In this document: piece after piece, positions 44,571 through 53,223 of the stretch | Layout: every line of letters begins with the position of its first letter | Numbering within the stretch: the stretch's first letter is position 1 | Source: Lactobacillus sp. | Lineage (GTDB): Bacteria; Bacillota; Bacilli; Lactobacillales; Lactobacillaceae | NCBI RefSeq assembly: GCF_014803895.1 | Contig: NZ_JAAVAU010000032.1 | Coordinates: forward strand, 25,493-89,492 | Length of the DNA: 64,000 bases | Reading direction: 5' to 3' | Notes under the pieces: generated by a model | Database searches by the model: none | Seen by the model: only the letters and a program-made list of their open reading frames with translations | What the model was told of the DNA's origin: nothing | Position numbers and translations under genes: made by a program

Positions 44571-45224
44571 ATGAAAAAAATTTATGTTGTCCGCCACGGA
44601 CAAACTATTATTAATCGCTACGATAAGATGCAGGGCTGGTGCGATACGCCTTTGACCGAAGTTGGTATTGAGGGAGCTAAAGAAGCTGGTCGTCAACTAG
44701 CAACTATTCCATTTGATATTGCAATTTCTAGTGATATGAAACGCGCAAGTGATACTTGCGAATATATTATCGCCCAGAATTGCAATCGCAACGAGCTCCA
44801 ACATATTGCAACGCCCTTCTTCCGCGAACAATTCTATGGCTTCTTCGAGGGAATGAATTCTGACGAAGCTTGGCGAATGGTCGGCGGACCTCATGGCTAT
44901 CCAACACGTGATTCATTATTCAGCCATGTTGATATTGACACCGCCAAGAATTACCTTAAAGAAGCTGATCCTTACCACGAAGCCGAAGATGCTGAAGAAT
45001 ACTGGCACCGTCTTAATCAAGGTTTCGACATGATCAATCAAATGGATGGAGCTGAAAATATTCTTCTTGTCACTCATGGTTTTACCATTCGTAGTATGGT
45101 ATCCAAATTTGCTCCTGGTAAGTACGATTTACGCCACGGACCACAGAATGCATCTATCTCTATCTTTGAGATGAACGATAATGGTAATTTAAATATTAAA
45201 TCTTATAATAAGATGTCTTTGTAA
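44571..45224 (+). CDS. Histidine phosphatase (phosphoglycerate-mutase-like)
   Basis: 217 residues, start at 44571 (MKKIYVVRHGQTIINRYDKM) with TAAGGAGAACATC upstream. RHG motif (phospho-acceptor His9), SSDMKRASDTCEYI, EQFYGFFEGM and VTHGFTIRSM with second catalytic His. Broad phosphatase or mutase; glycolytic PGM is less likely because GpmA has a longer, different C-terminus. Divergent from the EPS operon. Confidence 0.88.
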   Translation: MKKIYVVRHGQTIINRYDKMQGWCDTPLTEVGIEGAKEAGRQLATIPFDIAISSDMKRASDTCEYIIAQNCNRNELQHIATPFFREQFYGFFEGMNSDEAWRMVGGPHGYPTRDSLFSHVDIDTAKNYLKEADPYHEAEDAEEYWHRLNQGFDMINQMDGAENILLVTHGFTIRSMVSKFAPGKYDLRHGPQNASISIFEMNDNGNLNIKSYNKMSL

Positions 45225-45324
45225 TTTATCATATTATTTTACTTTTGTATCAATTTCTGCCTATTTGCACCAAAAATGAGAGAATTTAATTATTTAAAAT
45301 ACTAGAATAAAAAATAGATAATAA

Positions 45325-45358
45325 AAAAAGGGAAGATTCAATCATTGAATCTTCCTTT
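45325..45358. terminator. Bidirectional terminator after the histidine phosphatase and ABC permease
   Basis: GGAAGATTCAAT/ATTGAATCTTCC (45331-45342 with 45344-45355), a near-perfect palindrome with flanking A/T runs on both sides. Confidence 0.9.
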
Positions 45359-45372
45359 TAATTTAATCTCTA

Positions 45373-47187
45373 TTATTTTCCTCTCTTCAACACAATCCCT
45401 TGATAGAGAAGCACTGTGATCACATAGTAACCCACATATAGAACACCAAACATAGTAAATGGAAGCCAAATACCATTATATGGATCTGGCAACAAGGTCT
45501 TGAAGAACTGTAAACCGGACAAGACATCACTAATTCCAAGAACTGCTGGAAGTACAAACAATACGCCAATTTCTTTGGCAATAGAAGTCTTCAACATCCC
45601 TTCACGAGTTCCCATCTTCCAAAGCATCTTATAACGTGGCTTATCACTATTTGCGCCACTGAGCACTTTAAACATCAATGTTGAAGCAAGCATCGCTAAG
45701 AAGGCAATCCCCAAGAAGAATCCCATGAATTCAAAACCAGCTGCTAGACCATTAATCAAGCTATACTGGCGTGTTTTTACATATGTCTTCAAAATTTCAT
45801 AATTTGGCTTATCAGGTAACCCAGCCTGCTGCAGCTTTTCAATATTTTCGAAGTTCTGCTTAAAATTATTTACTAACAGCAGGGTTACATGATAGCTCTT
45901 TGCCTTAATTTGATCATATTCCCGCTGAGACACGGCACTTACACCACCATCAGCAATCGGTAGCAAGTTAGCCAATCCAGTGTAACTAGTGTTATCAGTT
46001 GCCTTCTTATTCTTTACCTCATCAGGTTTAATTGTCACTGTGTAATAATCAGCCTGACCATTTTTCATCTTATAGGCCTGAGCTTTTAACTTGCGCTGAG
46101 CAAGCTCTTGTTCAGAGACATAAATTTTACCTTTAACTTCTTTATAGTCTAAGCTAGTCTGCTTGCGCACACTGACTTTCTTAAGCTGCTTTCTAACAGC
46201 AGGGGTATCTTGATAGAGTTGCACATCATAATAGGTAGATTGTAATGAAACATCAGCCAAGTGGGTAAAGTTCAAACCAACTGTGATAGCACCAAGAGCT
46301 AGAGCAAATAATAAGGAAACAACTGTTAAAATCTTAGTGTAATCACCTAAGCGGAACTTAAGTTGACCTAATGTAAATGAATTGAGCTTCTTATATTTGA
46401 AGGCTTTATTTTTTCTTAAAAGATTAATTACGCTGGTAAAGAATGAGTCAAAGATAAAGAAAGTCCCAATCACGATAGTGAAGAAGGCAATCCAGAGGGA
46501 ATTCAACTGCAACTTCATAGCCTGTGTCATCGCCCAGTAACCAAATGCAATTAATATTACCCCGGTAATAGCTTCAAAGGTCTTGAGCACTGGATGGTGG
46601 CGGAGCTTGATAGGCTTCTGGTCTTCATGGAGGAGATCAATTACCTTAGACTTCACTAATCTATGACGATTCCACAAAGCAGCTAAAAAGAAAATTGCTG
46701 CAAAAAAGACAATCGTCCAAATCAACGCTGGTAAGTAGAAACCAATGAACTTATGAAGTTGCAAGCCCAACTGACTCACTAACACCCCTGAGACCCATTG
46801 TGCTAGACCGATACCAATTATAATACCGAGAAACGTTGCTAGGAGACCAACTAACAATGTTTCAATAAAGATTAACCTTCCTATTTTACTAGTCCGCGCA
46901 CCGAGCATCATGTACATCCCGTAGTCCTTTTTACGCATACTAAGCAAGAAACTATTAGCATAAACAATGTAGACGAAGGTTATCAAAGATAGTAAGACAA
47001 TTCCTAGACCAAATGCCAAAGTGATTGTCTGCCCAGCAATTGGCAGACTATTATTAAGGAAAGAAGTGTTGGTTGCCAGAGTCATAAACATGTAGAAAAT
47101 AGCACTAGCAAGTGTCAATCCTGAAAATAAAATCATGTAATCTTTAAACCGGCTCTTAATACCGGTCATGGATAATTTCCACAGCAT
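45373..47187 (-). CDS. BceB-like ABC transporter permease (FtsX domain)
   Basis: About 604 residues, start at 47187 (MLWKLSMTGIKSRFKDYMIL) with AAAGGAG 7 bases upstream. About ten TM segments with two FtsX-type blocks and a large extracellular domain between about residues 310 and 490, as in bacitracin/peptide-sensing BceB proteins. Paired with the ATPase just upstream. Likely in resistance to or sensing of wall-active peptides; no two-component system is adjacent. Confidence 0.88.
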   Translation of the reverse strand: MLWKLSMTGIKSRFKDYMILFSGLTLASAIFYMFMTLATNTSFLNNSLPIAGQTITLAFGLGIVLLSLITFVYIVYANSFLLSMRKKDYGMYMMLGARTSKIGRLIFIETLLVGLLATFLGIIIGIGLAQWVSGVLVSQLGLQLHKFIGFYLPALIWTIVFFAAIFFLAALWNRHRLVKSKVIDLLHEDQKPIKLRHHPVLKTFEAITGVILIAFGYWAMTQAMKLQLNSLWIAFFTIVIGTFFIFDSFFTSVINLLRKNKAFKYKKLNSFTLGQLKFRLGDYTKILTVVSLLFALALGAITVGLNFTHLADVSLQSTYYDVQLYQDTPAVRKQLKKVSVRKQTSLDYKEVKGKIYVSEQELAQRKLKAQAYKMKNGQADYYTVTIKPDEVKNKKATDNTSYTGLANLLPIADGGVSAVSQREYDQIKAKSYHVTLLLVNNFKQNFENIEKLQQAGLPDKPNYEILKTYVKTRQYSLINGLAAGFEFMGFFLGIAFLAMLASTLMFKVLSGANSDKPRYKMLWKMGTREGMLKTSIAKEIGVLFVLPAVLGISDVLSGLQFFKTLLPDPYNGIWLPFTMFGVLYVGYYVITVLLYQGIVLKRGK

Positions 47188-47200
47188 AGGAAGCTCCTTT

Positions 47201-47947
47201 CTAGCGACGACCAAGTTCAGCAATAATCTCTTGGTAAAATTCCTCACGACTCTTGCCTGCGCGTCTTAGTTCCTTGCCAATCTTACCATCCTTGATGAAA
47301 AGAATGCGTCCAGCATAGGAAGCTGAAAATGGATCGTGAGTCACCATCAAGATGGACACTTTATCATGTGTATTCAAATCTTTCATAGTCTCCAGCAATT
47401 CAGTCGCACTCTTAGAATCCAATGCACCAGTTGGTTCATCTCCATAAAGGATTGCTGGATTATGCACGAGTGCACGCGCAGAAGCTACACGCTGCTTTTG
47501 GCCACCAGAGATTTCTGCAGGATATTTTTCTAAGATACCTTCAATGCCAAGGCGCTTAGCAATTAAGTTGACCTTCCCATCGATTTGGCTAGCCTTCACG
47601 TTTTGAAGAGAGAGAGGAAGTGCGATATTCTCACGGTTGGTGAGGTTTTCTAATAAATTGAAATCTTGGAAGATGAAGCCAATCTCCTGTCCACGGAAAT
47701 CAGCCATCTCGTTCTTTTTAAGCGTCGTAATGTCGCGACCATTAATCGTTACTGTACCGCTAGTTGGTTGATCGAGCGTTGACAGAATATTGAGGAGAGT
47801 CGTCTTACCTGAACCAGATGCACCCATGATACCAACAAATTCACCACGCTCAACATCGAAGCTGATACCCTTGAGGGCTTGGTATTGCTTCTCGCCCTTC
47901 TTGCCATAAGTCTTGGTAATATTATTAACTTTCACAACGTCAGCCAT
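47201..47947 (-). CDS. BceA/MacB-like ABC transporter ATPase
   Basis: 248 residues. Walker A GASGSGKTTLLN, Q-loop FIFQDFNLLENL, signature ISGGQKQRVASARAL, Walker B ILYGDEPTGALDS and H-loop MVTHDP. The DEPTGALDS form and length are typical of the peptide-efflux (LolD/BceA) class. It is 13 bases from the permease; transcription starts at the promoter at 47994-48022. Confidence 0.95.
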   Translation of the reverse strand: MADVVKVNNITKTYGKKGEKQYQALKGISFDVERGEFVGIMGASGSGKTTLLNILSTLDQPTSGTVTINGRDITTLKKNEMADFRGQEIGFIFQDFNLLENLTNRENIALPLSLQNVKASQIDGKVNLIAKRLGIEGILEKYPAEISGGQKQRVASARALVHNPAILYGDEPTGALDSKSATELLETMKDLNTHDKVSILMVTHDPFSASYAGRILFIKDGKIGKELRRAGKSREEFYQEIIAELGRR

Positions 47948-47965
47948 AATTAATCCTCTTTTCGT

Positions 47966-48022
47966 ATTAGTGTATTACTTAACTGTTACACTAATAATAC
48001 TAAGAGTATTTTATTTTGTCAA
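47966..48022 (-). promoter_or_regulatory. ABC transporter promoter and inverted-repeat operator
   Basis: Minus-strand -35 TTGACA (48022-48017), 17-bp spacer, -10 TATTAT (47999-47994). A 9-bp inverted repeat ATTAGTGTA-N12-TACACTAAT (47966-47974 and 47987-47995) begins at the -10. The AGTGTA/TACACT halves resemble operators of YtrA-type GntR repressors that control ABC transporters. Confidence 0.8.
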
Positions 48023-48035
48023 AGGAATTTTTTGA

Positions 48036-48070
48036 GAGAAAAAATACCAAGCAACAATGGCTTGGTATTT
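48036..48070 (-). terminator. Minus-strand terminator upstream of the ABC promoter
   Basis: AATACCAAGC/GCTTGGTATT with six T on the minus strand. It ends a transcript entering from the right, but no minus-strand gene lies there; see the candidate locus at 48036-48336. Confidence 0.8.
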
Positions 48071-48644
48071 GGTAAATAAAATAATTATGCACTTCTTCAT
48101 GACTAACCACACCCCTCACTAACTTAGAATTGCCGAGGTGATGATTTATATCAATTTGGAATACTTTTGACTGTAGCTGTAATTATTGTAGCTTTAGGAC
48201 ACTTTATTCTTAATTGTGCTAAAGCATATGCAATAATAAAAAAAGCTAATCGTAAGAAATAACGATTAGCTCACCCTAGTCATATAAGAATTGCACTCGG
48301 GATTACCAACTAGCACTTGGTAGTCCCTTTTCTTTTATAATTATAGAATCTTAGAATTTAAATCTCAAGTAAAAATAGACACTACTTTTTAATACTAGTA
48401 GTATCTATTTTTCGTCCATTTTTGTATAGTTTGACCTCATACAAAACTATTTTAGCACACTTTATTCCCCAAGCAATCTTTTAGCTTGCTTGAGAACTTT
48501 CTCACTATCCATTAATTTAATATATACAATTTCTAACAACTCCATTATCTCAATGAATTAATACGCTTACATTTATCTCCTTATCTATATTTTAAAAAAA
48601 TTTACCTGTATACTATCCCTGTTAATATCGGAGGAGGAATTTTT
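48071..48644. other. Gene-poor stretch with small-RNA-like signals
   Basis: No confident gene. A GAGGTG site at 48135-48140 is followed by GTG-ATG and a stop after nine codons. One frame over, a 40-residue stretch ends in a membrane helix and basic tail (LLTVAVIIVALGHFILNCAK, 48164-48262). A hairpin AGCTAATCGT/ACGATTAGCT (48244-48271 region) and a strong terminator GGGATTACCAA/TTGGTAGTCCC (48299-48331) follow. Another hairpin, AAATAGA.ACTACT/AGTAGT.TCTATTT, lies at 48373-48412. A decayed type I toxin locus is possible. Confidence 0.4.
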
Positions 48645-50093
48645 TTGGATAATTTAGATATGACCGACAAGCGTAAATATATCTCCTGGCCTGTCATTGC
48701 GTTAATGGATTTTGTTACCGTAATTGGCTTCGATGATATTATTTACAACTTTCAAAACCAAGGTCTAGCAGTTGTTTCTGACTGGATCATGCTATTAGTT
48801 TTATTCGTTGTACCTTACGAAATGATGGTAGGACACCTCGGATCTGTCTTTTCTAAGGAAGGTGGCGGTTTATCTAGTTGGATTCGCCATACTTCTGGAG
48901 ATAAAATGGGATATATTACAGCATGGTGCTACTGGGTAGTATCCTTGCCTTACTTAGTTGATGTTGCAAATTCAACTGTAGTTTCATTTGCCTGGCTCTT
49001 CAAGGGACACGCTCTCAGTGATAAAGAAATGAGTAACTGGGCTTTTGCACTTTTTACTGCTTTAATTTTCGTGATTTTTATTTTCTTACAACACCGTTTC
49101 GCCAACTCCTTGCAGTGGCTCTCCATCTTAGGTGGTGGTGCAATGTTCATCATGACTATCTTGTTCGTAATTATGACCTTTGTTTACTTAGGTGAAGGTC
49201 GTCACATCGCAACACAACCGTTCCACTTCAAGAATTTCTTACCTACTTTTGATATGAAATTCATGATGTCTCTGGGTCTTTTGATTTTTGCCATGAATGG
49301 TAGTGAATTCATCGCACCATACGTTAACGAAATGAAAGATGGTCCTCGTGACTTTCCTAAAGCAATGTATATGTTAGCGATTATGACTGGATTTTTAACA
49401 ATCTTTGGTTCATTTGCTTTGGGTGTTTTCTTCAATGCTCACCATTTACCAGATGACTTAAAAATGAATGGTTCATACTATGCCTTTCAAGCAATGGGGA
49501 ATAAGTTTGGGATGGGCAATTTCTTCCTATATGCCTTCATTATTACCCAGGCACTATACATGCTAGCTCAGCTTGCAGTACTTGTGGACGGTGGTGCACG
49601 TATTTTCTTATCTGATACAGCTAAAAAATACTTACCTAAGCAGCTTACTAAGACTGACAAGAATGGACTACCTATTAATGGCTACTGGCTTACCACTTTT
49701 ATCTGTTCAGTATTACTATTCTTGAGTGCAACCTTGCCTTCAGTTAACGACATCTTCAATCAATTATTAAACTTGAACGGTATCGTTTCACCATATGTAA
49801 CGGGCTTACTCTTCTGGGCTTTCATTAAGGTACGAGTTCACGAAGACGAATATCCATCACAATTCGTCTTCATCAAAAATCGAACTTTTGCCATTATCGT
49901 TGGTTGGTGGTGCTTAATTGTTACTCTAACTGGAGCGACCTTCGGCATTGTACCAATTGACGCCAAATTCGGCTCCAGCACTTGGTGGCATATGTTAATT
50001 CTCAATATTGTCGAACCACTTTTCATGATTGCGCTTGGTATCTTGCTTCCATTAATTGCCAAATGGCAACGCAAACATGACGCTATGAATTAA
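48645..50093 (+). CDS. APC-superfamily amino-acid permease
   Basis: 482 residues, 12 predicted TM segments. It opens ISWPVIALMDFVTVIGFDDI and contains EGGGLSSWIRHTSG, FAMNGSEFIAPYVNEMKDGP and RDFPKAMYM, features of the glutamate/GABA-type APC permeases (Glu/amine antiporters) of lactobacilli. Substrate unproven. TTG start after GGAGGAGG. No decarboxylase gene is adjacent, which would have pointed to an acid-resistance antiporter. Confidence 0.88.
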   Translation: MDNLDMTDKRKYISWPVIALMDFVTVIGFDDIIYNFQNQGLAVVSDWIMLLVLFVVPYEMMVGHLGSVFSKEGGGLSSWIRHTSGDKMGYITAWCYWVVSLPYLVDVANSTVVSFAWLFKGHALSDKEMSNWAFALFTALIFVIFIFLQHRFANSLQWLSILGGGAMFIMTILFVIMTFVYLGEGRHIATQPFHFKNFLPTFDMKFMMSLGLLIFAMNGSEFIAPYVNEMKDGPRDFPKAMYMLAIMTGFLTIFGSFALGVFFNAHHLPDDLKMNGSYYAFQAMGNKFGMGNFFLYAFIITQALYMLAQLAVLVDGGARIFLSDTAKKYLPKQLTKTDKNGLPINGYWLTTFICSVLLFLSATLPSVNDIFNQLLNLNGIVSPYVTGLLFWAFIKVRVHEDEYPSQFVFIKNRTFAIIVGWWCLIVTLTGATFGIVPIDAKFGSSTWWHMLILNIVEPLFMIALGILLPLIAKWQRKHDAMN

Positions 50094-50124
50094 AAATAAG
50101 GGACCTCGGTCCTTTATTTTTTTG
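50091..50124 (+). terminator. Terminator of the APC permease
   Basis: AAAATAAGGGACC/GGTCCTTTATTTT hairpin with seven T on the plus strand. Confidence 0.9.
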
Positions 50125-50239
50125 CAGTAAAAATCTATTATGACAGTCTTCTATGTTTTTTCTTTTTATTAATAGATGCTGTATAATTTTAATTACCATT
50201 AAAAATAAGAAAAGCTCAAATAGAATGTAGGTGAAATAA

Positions 50240-51520
50240 TTGATAAATACACAAGAACAAAAGACCAAGGCTTTTTTAGCGGGTGTTAACTTAAACGACC
50301 CCAACTTTGATTACTATATGACTGAACTTAGCGAATTAACCGAAGCTAATAATATGGAAGTTGTGGGACAAGCTAGCCAAAATCTAGAAAATATCGTGGC
50401 GGGTACTTACTTTGGTGTTGGTAAAATTAACGAAATTAAACATATGGCTCAAGGCCTAAAGGCTAAAGCATTAATTATCAATGATGAATTAACTCCCACA
50501 CAAATTAGAAACTTAGAATCATTAACTAAATTAAAAGTTTTAGATCGTACTGAATTAATTTTAGAAATTTTCTCAAATAGAGCCAAAACTAAGCAGGCTA
50601 AGTTGCAAGTTCAACTTGCTCGGCTCCAATATGAACTTCCTCGACTTCATCCCTCAGAAAATACCCTTGATCAACAACGCGGTTCTGGTGGCGCTAGTGG
50701 TGGATTTGCTAACCGTGGTTCTGGTGAAACCAAGCTGGAATTAAATCGTCGAACTATCGGTAAACAAATTAGTGCTATCAAGAAGGAATTGAAGTCCATC
50801 TCTAAGCAAGAAGAAGTTAAAGCAGCCAGAAGAAATAACTCTCGCCTACCTAAAGTTGCCCTTGTTGGTTATACTAATGCTGGCAAATCAACAACTCTGA
50901 ATGAGTTACTTAAGATTTTTGCTCAAGATGCGGATAAAAAGCAGGTCTTTGAAAAAGATATGCTTTTTGCGACCCTCGATACAAGTGTACGCAGAATTGA
51001 ACTTGATGATGACTTAAGCTTTATTTTGTCAGACACTGTTGGTTTTGTTTCTAAATTACCACACAACTTAGTTGAATCTTTCAAGGCAACTTTGCAAGAA
51101 GCTAAAAACGCAGACTTGTTAGTCAATGTTGTAGACAGCTCTGACCGCAACATGGTTCAGATGATCAACACCACCCAAAAGGTCTTGAGTGAACTCGGCA
51201 TCACTAACGTACCAATGATTACTGCTTACAACAAGGCTGACTTAACGGAAAGAAATTATCCACAAATTGAAGGTAATGATATTCTTTATAGTGCTAAAGA
51301 CCCAGAGTCAATTAAGCAACTTGCAGATTTGATTACTAAGCGTGTTTTTGCTAATTACGATAAAGCTAACTTGGTGTTGCCGTTGAATAGCGGCAAAGAG
51401 ATGGCTTATTTACATCAATACGGCCAGGTACTTGATGAAGATTATCAAGATGATGGTGTTCACGTTACAGCGCGTCTTGCTCCTGCTGATATGATTAAGT
51501 TTAAAGAATATGAAGTATAG
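50240..51520 (+). CDS. hflX: GTPase HflX
   Basis: 426-residue ribosome-associated GTPase that splits stalled 70S/100S ribosomes. N-terminal HflX domain (residues 1-155), Gly-rich GSGGASGGFANRGSGETKLE linker, coiled coil, then the G-domain: G1 GYTNAGKST, G3 DTVGF, G4 NKAD. TTG start with AGGTGA spaced 6. C-terminal domain present. Intact and typical. Confidence 0.96.
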   Translation: MINTQEQKTKAFLAGVNLNDPNFDYYMTELSELTEANNMEVVGQASQNLENIVAGTYFGVGKINEIKHMAQGLKAKALIINDELTPTQIRNLESLTKLKVLDRTELILEIFSNRAKTKQAKLQVQLARLQYELPRLHPSENTLDQQRGSGGASGGFANRGSGETKLELNRRTIGKQISAIKKELKSISKQEEVKAARRNNSRLPKVALVGYTNAGKSTTLNELLKIFAQDADKKQVFEKDMLFATLDTSVRRIELDDDLSFILSDTVGFVSKLPHNLVESFKATLQEAKNADLLVNVVDSSDRNMVQMINTTQKVLSELGITNVPMITAYNKADLTERNYPQIEGNDILYSAKDPESIKQLADLITKRVFANYDKANLVLPLNSGKEMAYLHQYGQVLDEDYQDDGVHVTARLAPADMIKFKEYEV

Positions 51521-51522
51521 AG

Positions 51523-51555
51523 AAAAAGCATCCCCGCTATGAGGATGCTTTTTTA
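51523..51555 (+). terminator. Terminator of hflX
   Basis: AAAGCATCC/GGATGCTTT (51525-51533 with 51543-51551) followed by T-run. Confidence 0.9.
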
Positions 51556-51556
51556 T

Positions 51557-51656
51557 TAAAAAAAAGACGGTTCATCAGAACCGCCACACGTTGAGTGTAA
51601 GTAATCAGCTTACACAGCATATCCAAAAAAAGATGGATACTACAACTTTAATTCTC
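51557..51656 (-). ncRNA. Candidate antisense antitoxin RNA of a type I toxin-antitoxin locus
   Basis: Minus strand: extended -10 TGTTATAAT (51671-51663) is followed about 7 bases later by a roughly 100-nt RNA. It has a hairpin ATCCA/TGGAT, a hairpin GTGTAAG/CTTACAC and a terminator CGGTTC/GAACCG (51568-51583) with nine A on the plus strand (T-run). Its 5' 30 nt are antisense to a degenerate copy of the start of the peptide gene 90 bases away. Outside a 4-base block they match that gene (51742-51771) exactly, covering its ribosome site and start codon. Confidence 0.6.
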
Positions 51657-51657
51657 A
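51628..51657 (+). repeat. Degenerate copy of the toxin gene's start region
   Basis: AAAAGATGGAT-N4-CAACTTTAATTCTCA here and at 51742-51771: 26 of 30 positions are identical with the same spacing. Transcribed on the minus strand, this copy gives the antitoxin its complementarity. Confidence 0.8.
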
Positions 51658-51746
51658 CATACATTATAACATGATAAAATTAAAAAGGCACTCCAAAGCC
51701 AATCTCTGAAAAGAATTAATCACTCTTTTCATAAGGAGGTGAAAAG

Positions 51747-51833
51747 ATGGATCAAGCAACTTTAATTCTCATTATAGTTGCTCTCTACGAGCTTAAAGGA
51801 GTCCTTCGTGAACTCAACAAGCTCCTGAAGTAA
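51747..51833 (+). CDS. 28-residue hydrophobic/amphipathic peptide, candidate type I toxin
   Basis: ATG at 51747 behind a near-perfect AAGGAGGTGAAAAG ribosome site. The peptide begins MDQATLILIIVALYELKGVL and ends RELNKLLK: a hydrophobic N-terminal helix, then a charged amphipathic end, much like Fst/Ldr-type membrane toxins in size and layout, though not in sequence. A 5' hairpin GAAAAGA/TCTTTTC lies just before the ribosome site, and a strong terminator follows. Could alternatively be an unrelated signalling or bacteriocin-like peptide. Confidence 0.6.
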   Translation: MDQATLILIIVALYELKGVLRELNKLLK

Positions 51834-51836
51834 CAT

Positions 51837-51878
51837 TTAAACTCTCTGGCAATTGTATCGTCAGAGAGTTTTTCTTTA
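51837..51878 (+). terminator. Terminator of the small peptide gene
   Basis: AAACTCTCTG/CAGAGAGTTT (51839-51848 with 51862-51871) followed by T-run. Confidence 0.9.
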
Positions 51879-51879
51879 T

Positions 51880-51907
51880 AAAAAAGACGGTTCATCAGAA
51901 CCGTCTC
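51880..51907 (-). terminator. Terminator of the L,D-transpeptidase gene
   Basis: GACGGTTC/GAACCGTC with six T on the minus strand. The loop and stem are identical to the antitoxin RNA terminator at 51566-51585, a local duplication. Confidence 0.9.
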
Positions 51908-51918
51908 AGAATATTCAA

Positions 51919-53124
51919 TTAATAAACAATAACTGGCTCGTAAGTATGAACGTTATCCCATACGCTCTTAATTTCTGAAGGACGAATATTCACACATCCA
52001 TGTGAACCTCCGTTTAAGTAAGCAGTCTTAGACCAGTCAGTTCTCCAACTTGCATCATGAAGTCCACAGCCATCAACAGTAAACGGCATCCAGTAACTTA
52101 CCTTAGAAGCATACTTAGAACCATCATCATTAGTACCTCTCAAGACACTAGGTGATTGCTTGTAGCCAATGTAGTAAACACCAGTTGGTGTTGCGTCAGA
52201 ACTACCACTAGACGTTTCTTGGGTACCAGTAACTACATCATTAATCGTTACTACAACTTTGTTATTCTTAACAACCCAAAGTTTTTGTGCCTTAATTGAA
52301 ACCACAACATAAGAATCACCTAAGCCATGATTAGATAAACCATAACCCACTCCGCCATCAGTAAAACCTTCACCGTAAATGTAGTCTTTACCGTTAACTT
52401 CTTTTGTTCCTTCACTAAAGGCCTTTTCAATTGCAGGAATTAGACGATCAGTATTAATATCCCAGCCATAATTTCCATTAGTAACCTTCAAGGTCTTTCC
52501 AGTAGCAAGCTTGACAGTATATGAAGTATGCAAAGTATTAACTTCACTTGCGATTGATTTAATCTTATCTTTCAATCCAGTTGCATCTTCATACACATAC
52601 TCACCATTTTTATAAGCAACTCGTTTAAACATATCAGCTAGTTTTAGAGTATAAGTCCTTCCAGCAACTTTATAATCTACAGTACGACCTTGAAGTTCTT
52701 TCAACTTCTTTTCAGCTGCATGAGTATCTTTAGGTAGATAATTTACACTCTTAGTACTTGGCATCTTAGTGTGTTGTTCATCAAAATACTTCTGAATTTG
52801 CTTTTTAGTGATAATTTCTTTAGCAGATTTACTATAAACAATCTTATTATTTTCTAAAGTAACACGGTCTTTACCATTTTTATTTACTTTTTTATAAGCT
52901 TGATTAACAGTTAACTTACCAACTGAAACATCATAAATTTTAACATTTTGATTGAAGTGTGTTTTATTATACTCTTCTGCTTGGGCACTTTGCTTTGCAT
53001 GCATTTGTCCAATAACTAGCCAACCAAGCAAAAGAACAACAACGACAACAGCAACCCCAATTATCCATCGGGTATAATTCCTGTTCGAATTATTACCTTG
53101 ACGCTTTGGCATTTCTTCGTTCAT
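51919..53124 (-). CDS. L,D-transpeptidase (YkuD) with peptidoglycan-binding-like domains
   Basis: 401 residues. Cytoplasmic start, one TM (residues 20-42), then a PG_binding_4-like region (about 70-270) and the YkuD catalytic domain with HGCVN(I)R: SHGCVNIRPSE near residue 380 (catalytic Cys) and GCGLHDA-like VDGCGLHDASW. Forms 3-3 crosslinks or attaches proteins/polymers in the wall. Own terminator. No WalR box is seen upstream. Confidence 0.93.
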   Translation of the reverse strand: MNEEMPKRQGNNSNRNYTRWIIGVAVVVVVLLLGWLVIGQMHAKQSAQAEEYNKTHFNQNVKIYDVSVGKLTVNQAYKKVNKNGKDRVTLENNKIVYSKSAKEIITKKQIQKYFDEQHTKMPSTKSVNYLPKDTHAAEKKLKELQGRTVDYKVAGRTYTLKLADMFKRVAYKNGEYVYEDATGLKDKIKSIASEVNTLHTSYTVKLATGKTLKVTNGNYGWDINTDRLIPAIEKAFSEGTKEVNGKDYIYGEGFTDGGVGYGLSNHGLGDSYVVVSIKAQKLWVVKNNKVVVTINDVVTGTQETSSGSSDATPTGVYYIGYKQSPSVLRGTNDDGSKYASKVSYWMPFTVDGCGLHDASWRTDWSKTAYLNGGSHGCVNIRPSEIKSVWDNVHTYEPVIVY

Positions 53125-53171
53125 TTACATCTTACTCTTTTCTTAATTGATGTGTTTTATTGTACCACAAA

Positions 53172-53209
53172 CAAAAAAAGGCCGCTGTTCTTAATTATCT
53201 CAGCGGCCA
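53172..53209 (-). terminator. Terminator of the NlpC/P60 gene
   Basis: GGCCGCTG/CAGCGGCC hairpin with seven T on the minus strand. Confidence 0.92.
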
Positions 53210-53223
53210 ATCTTAATTTTTTA

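Noticed and set aside
48412..48580. 28-codon minus-strand frame (MELLEIVYIKLMDSEKVLKQ...)
   Set aside because: Weak ribosome site and no terminator or repeat to support it; left within the gene-poor stretch.
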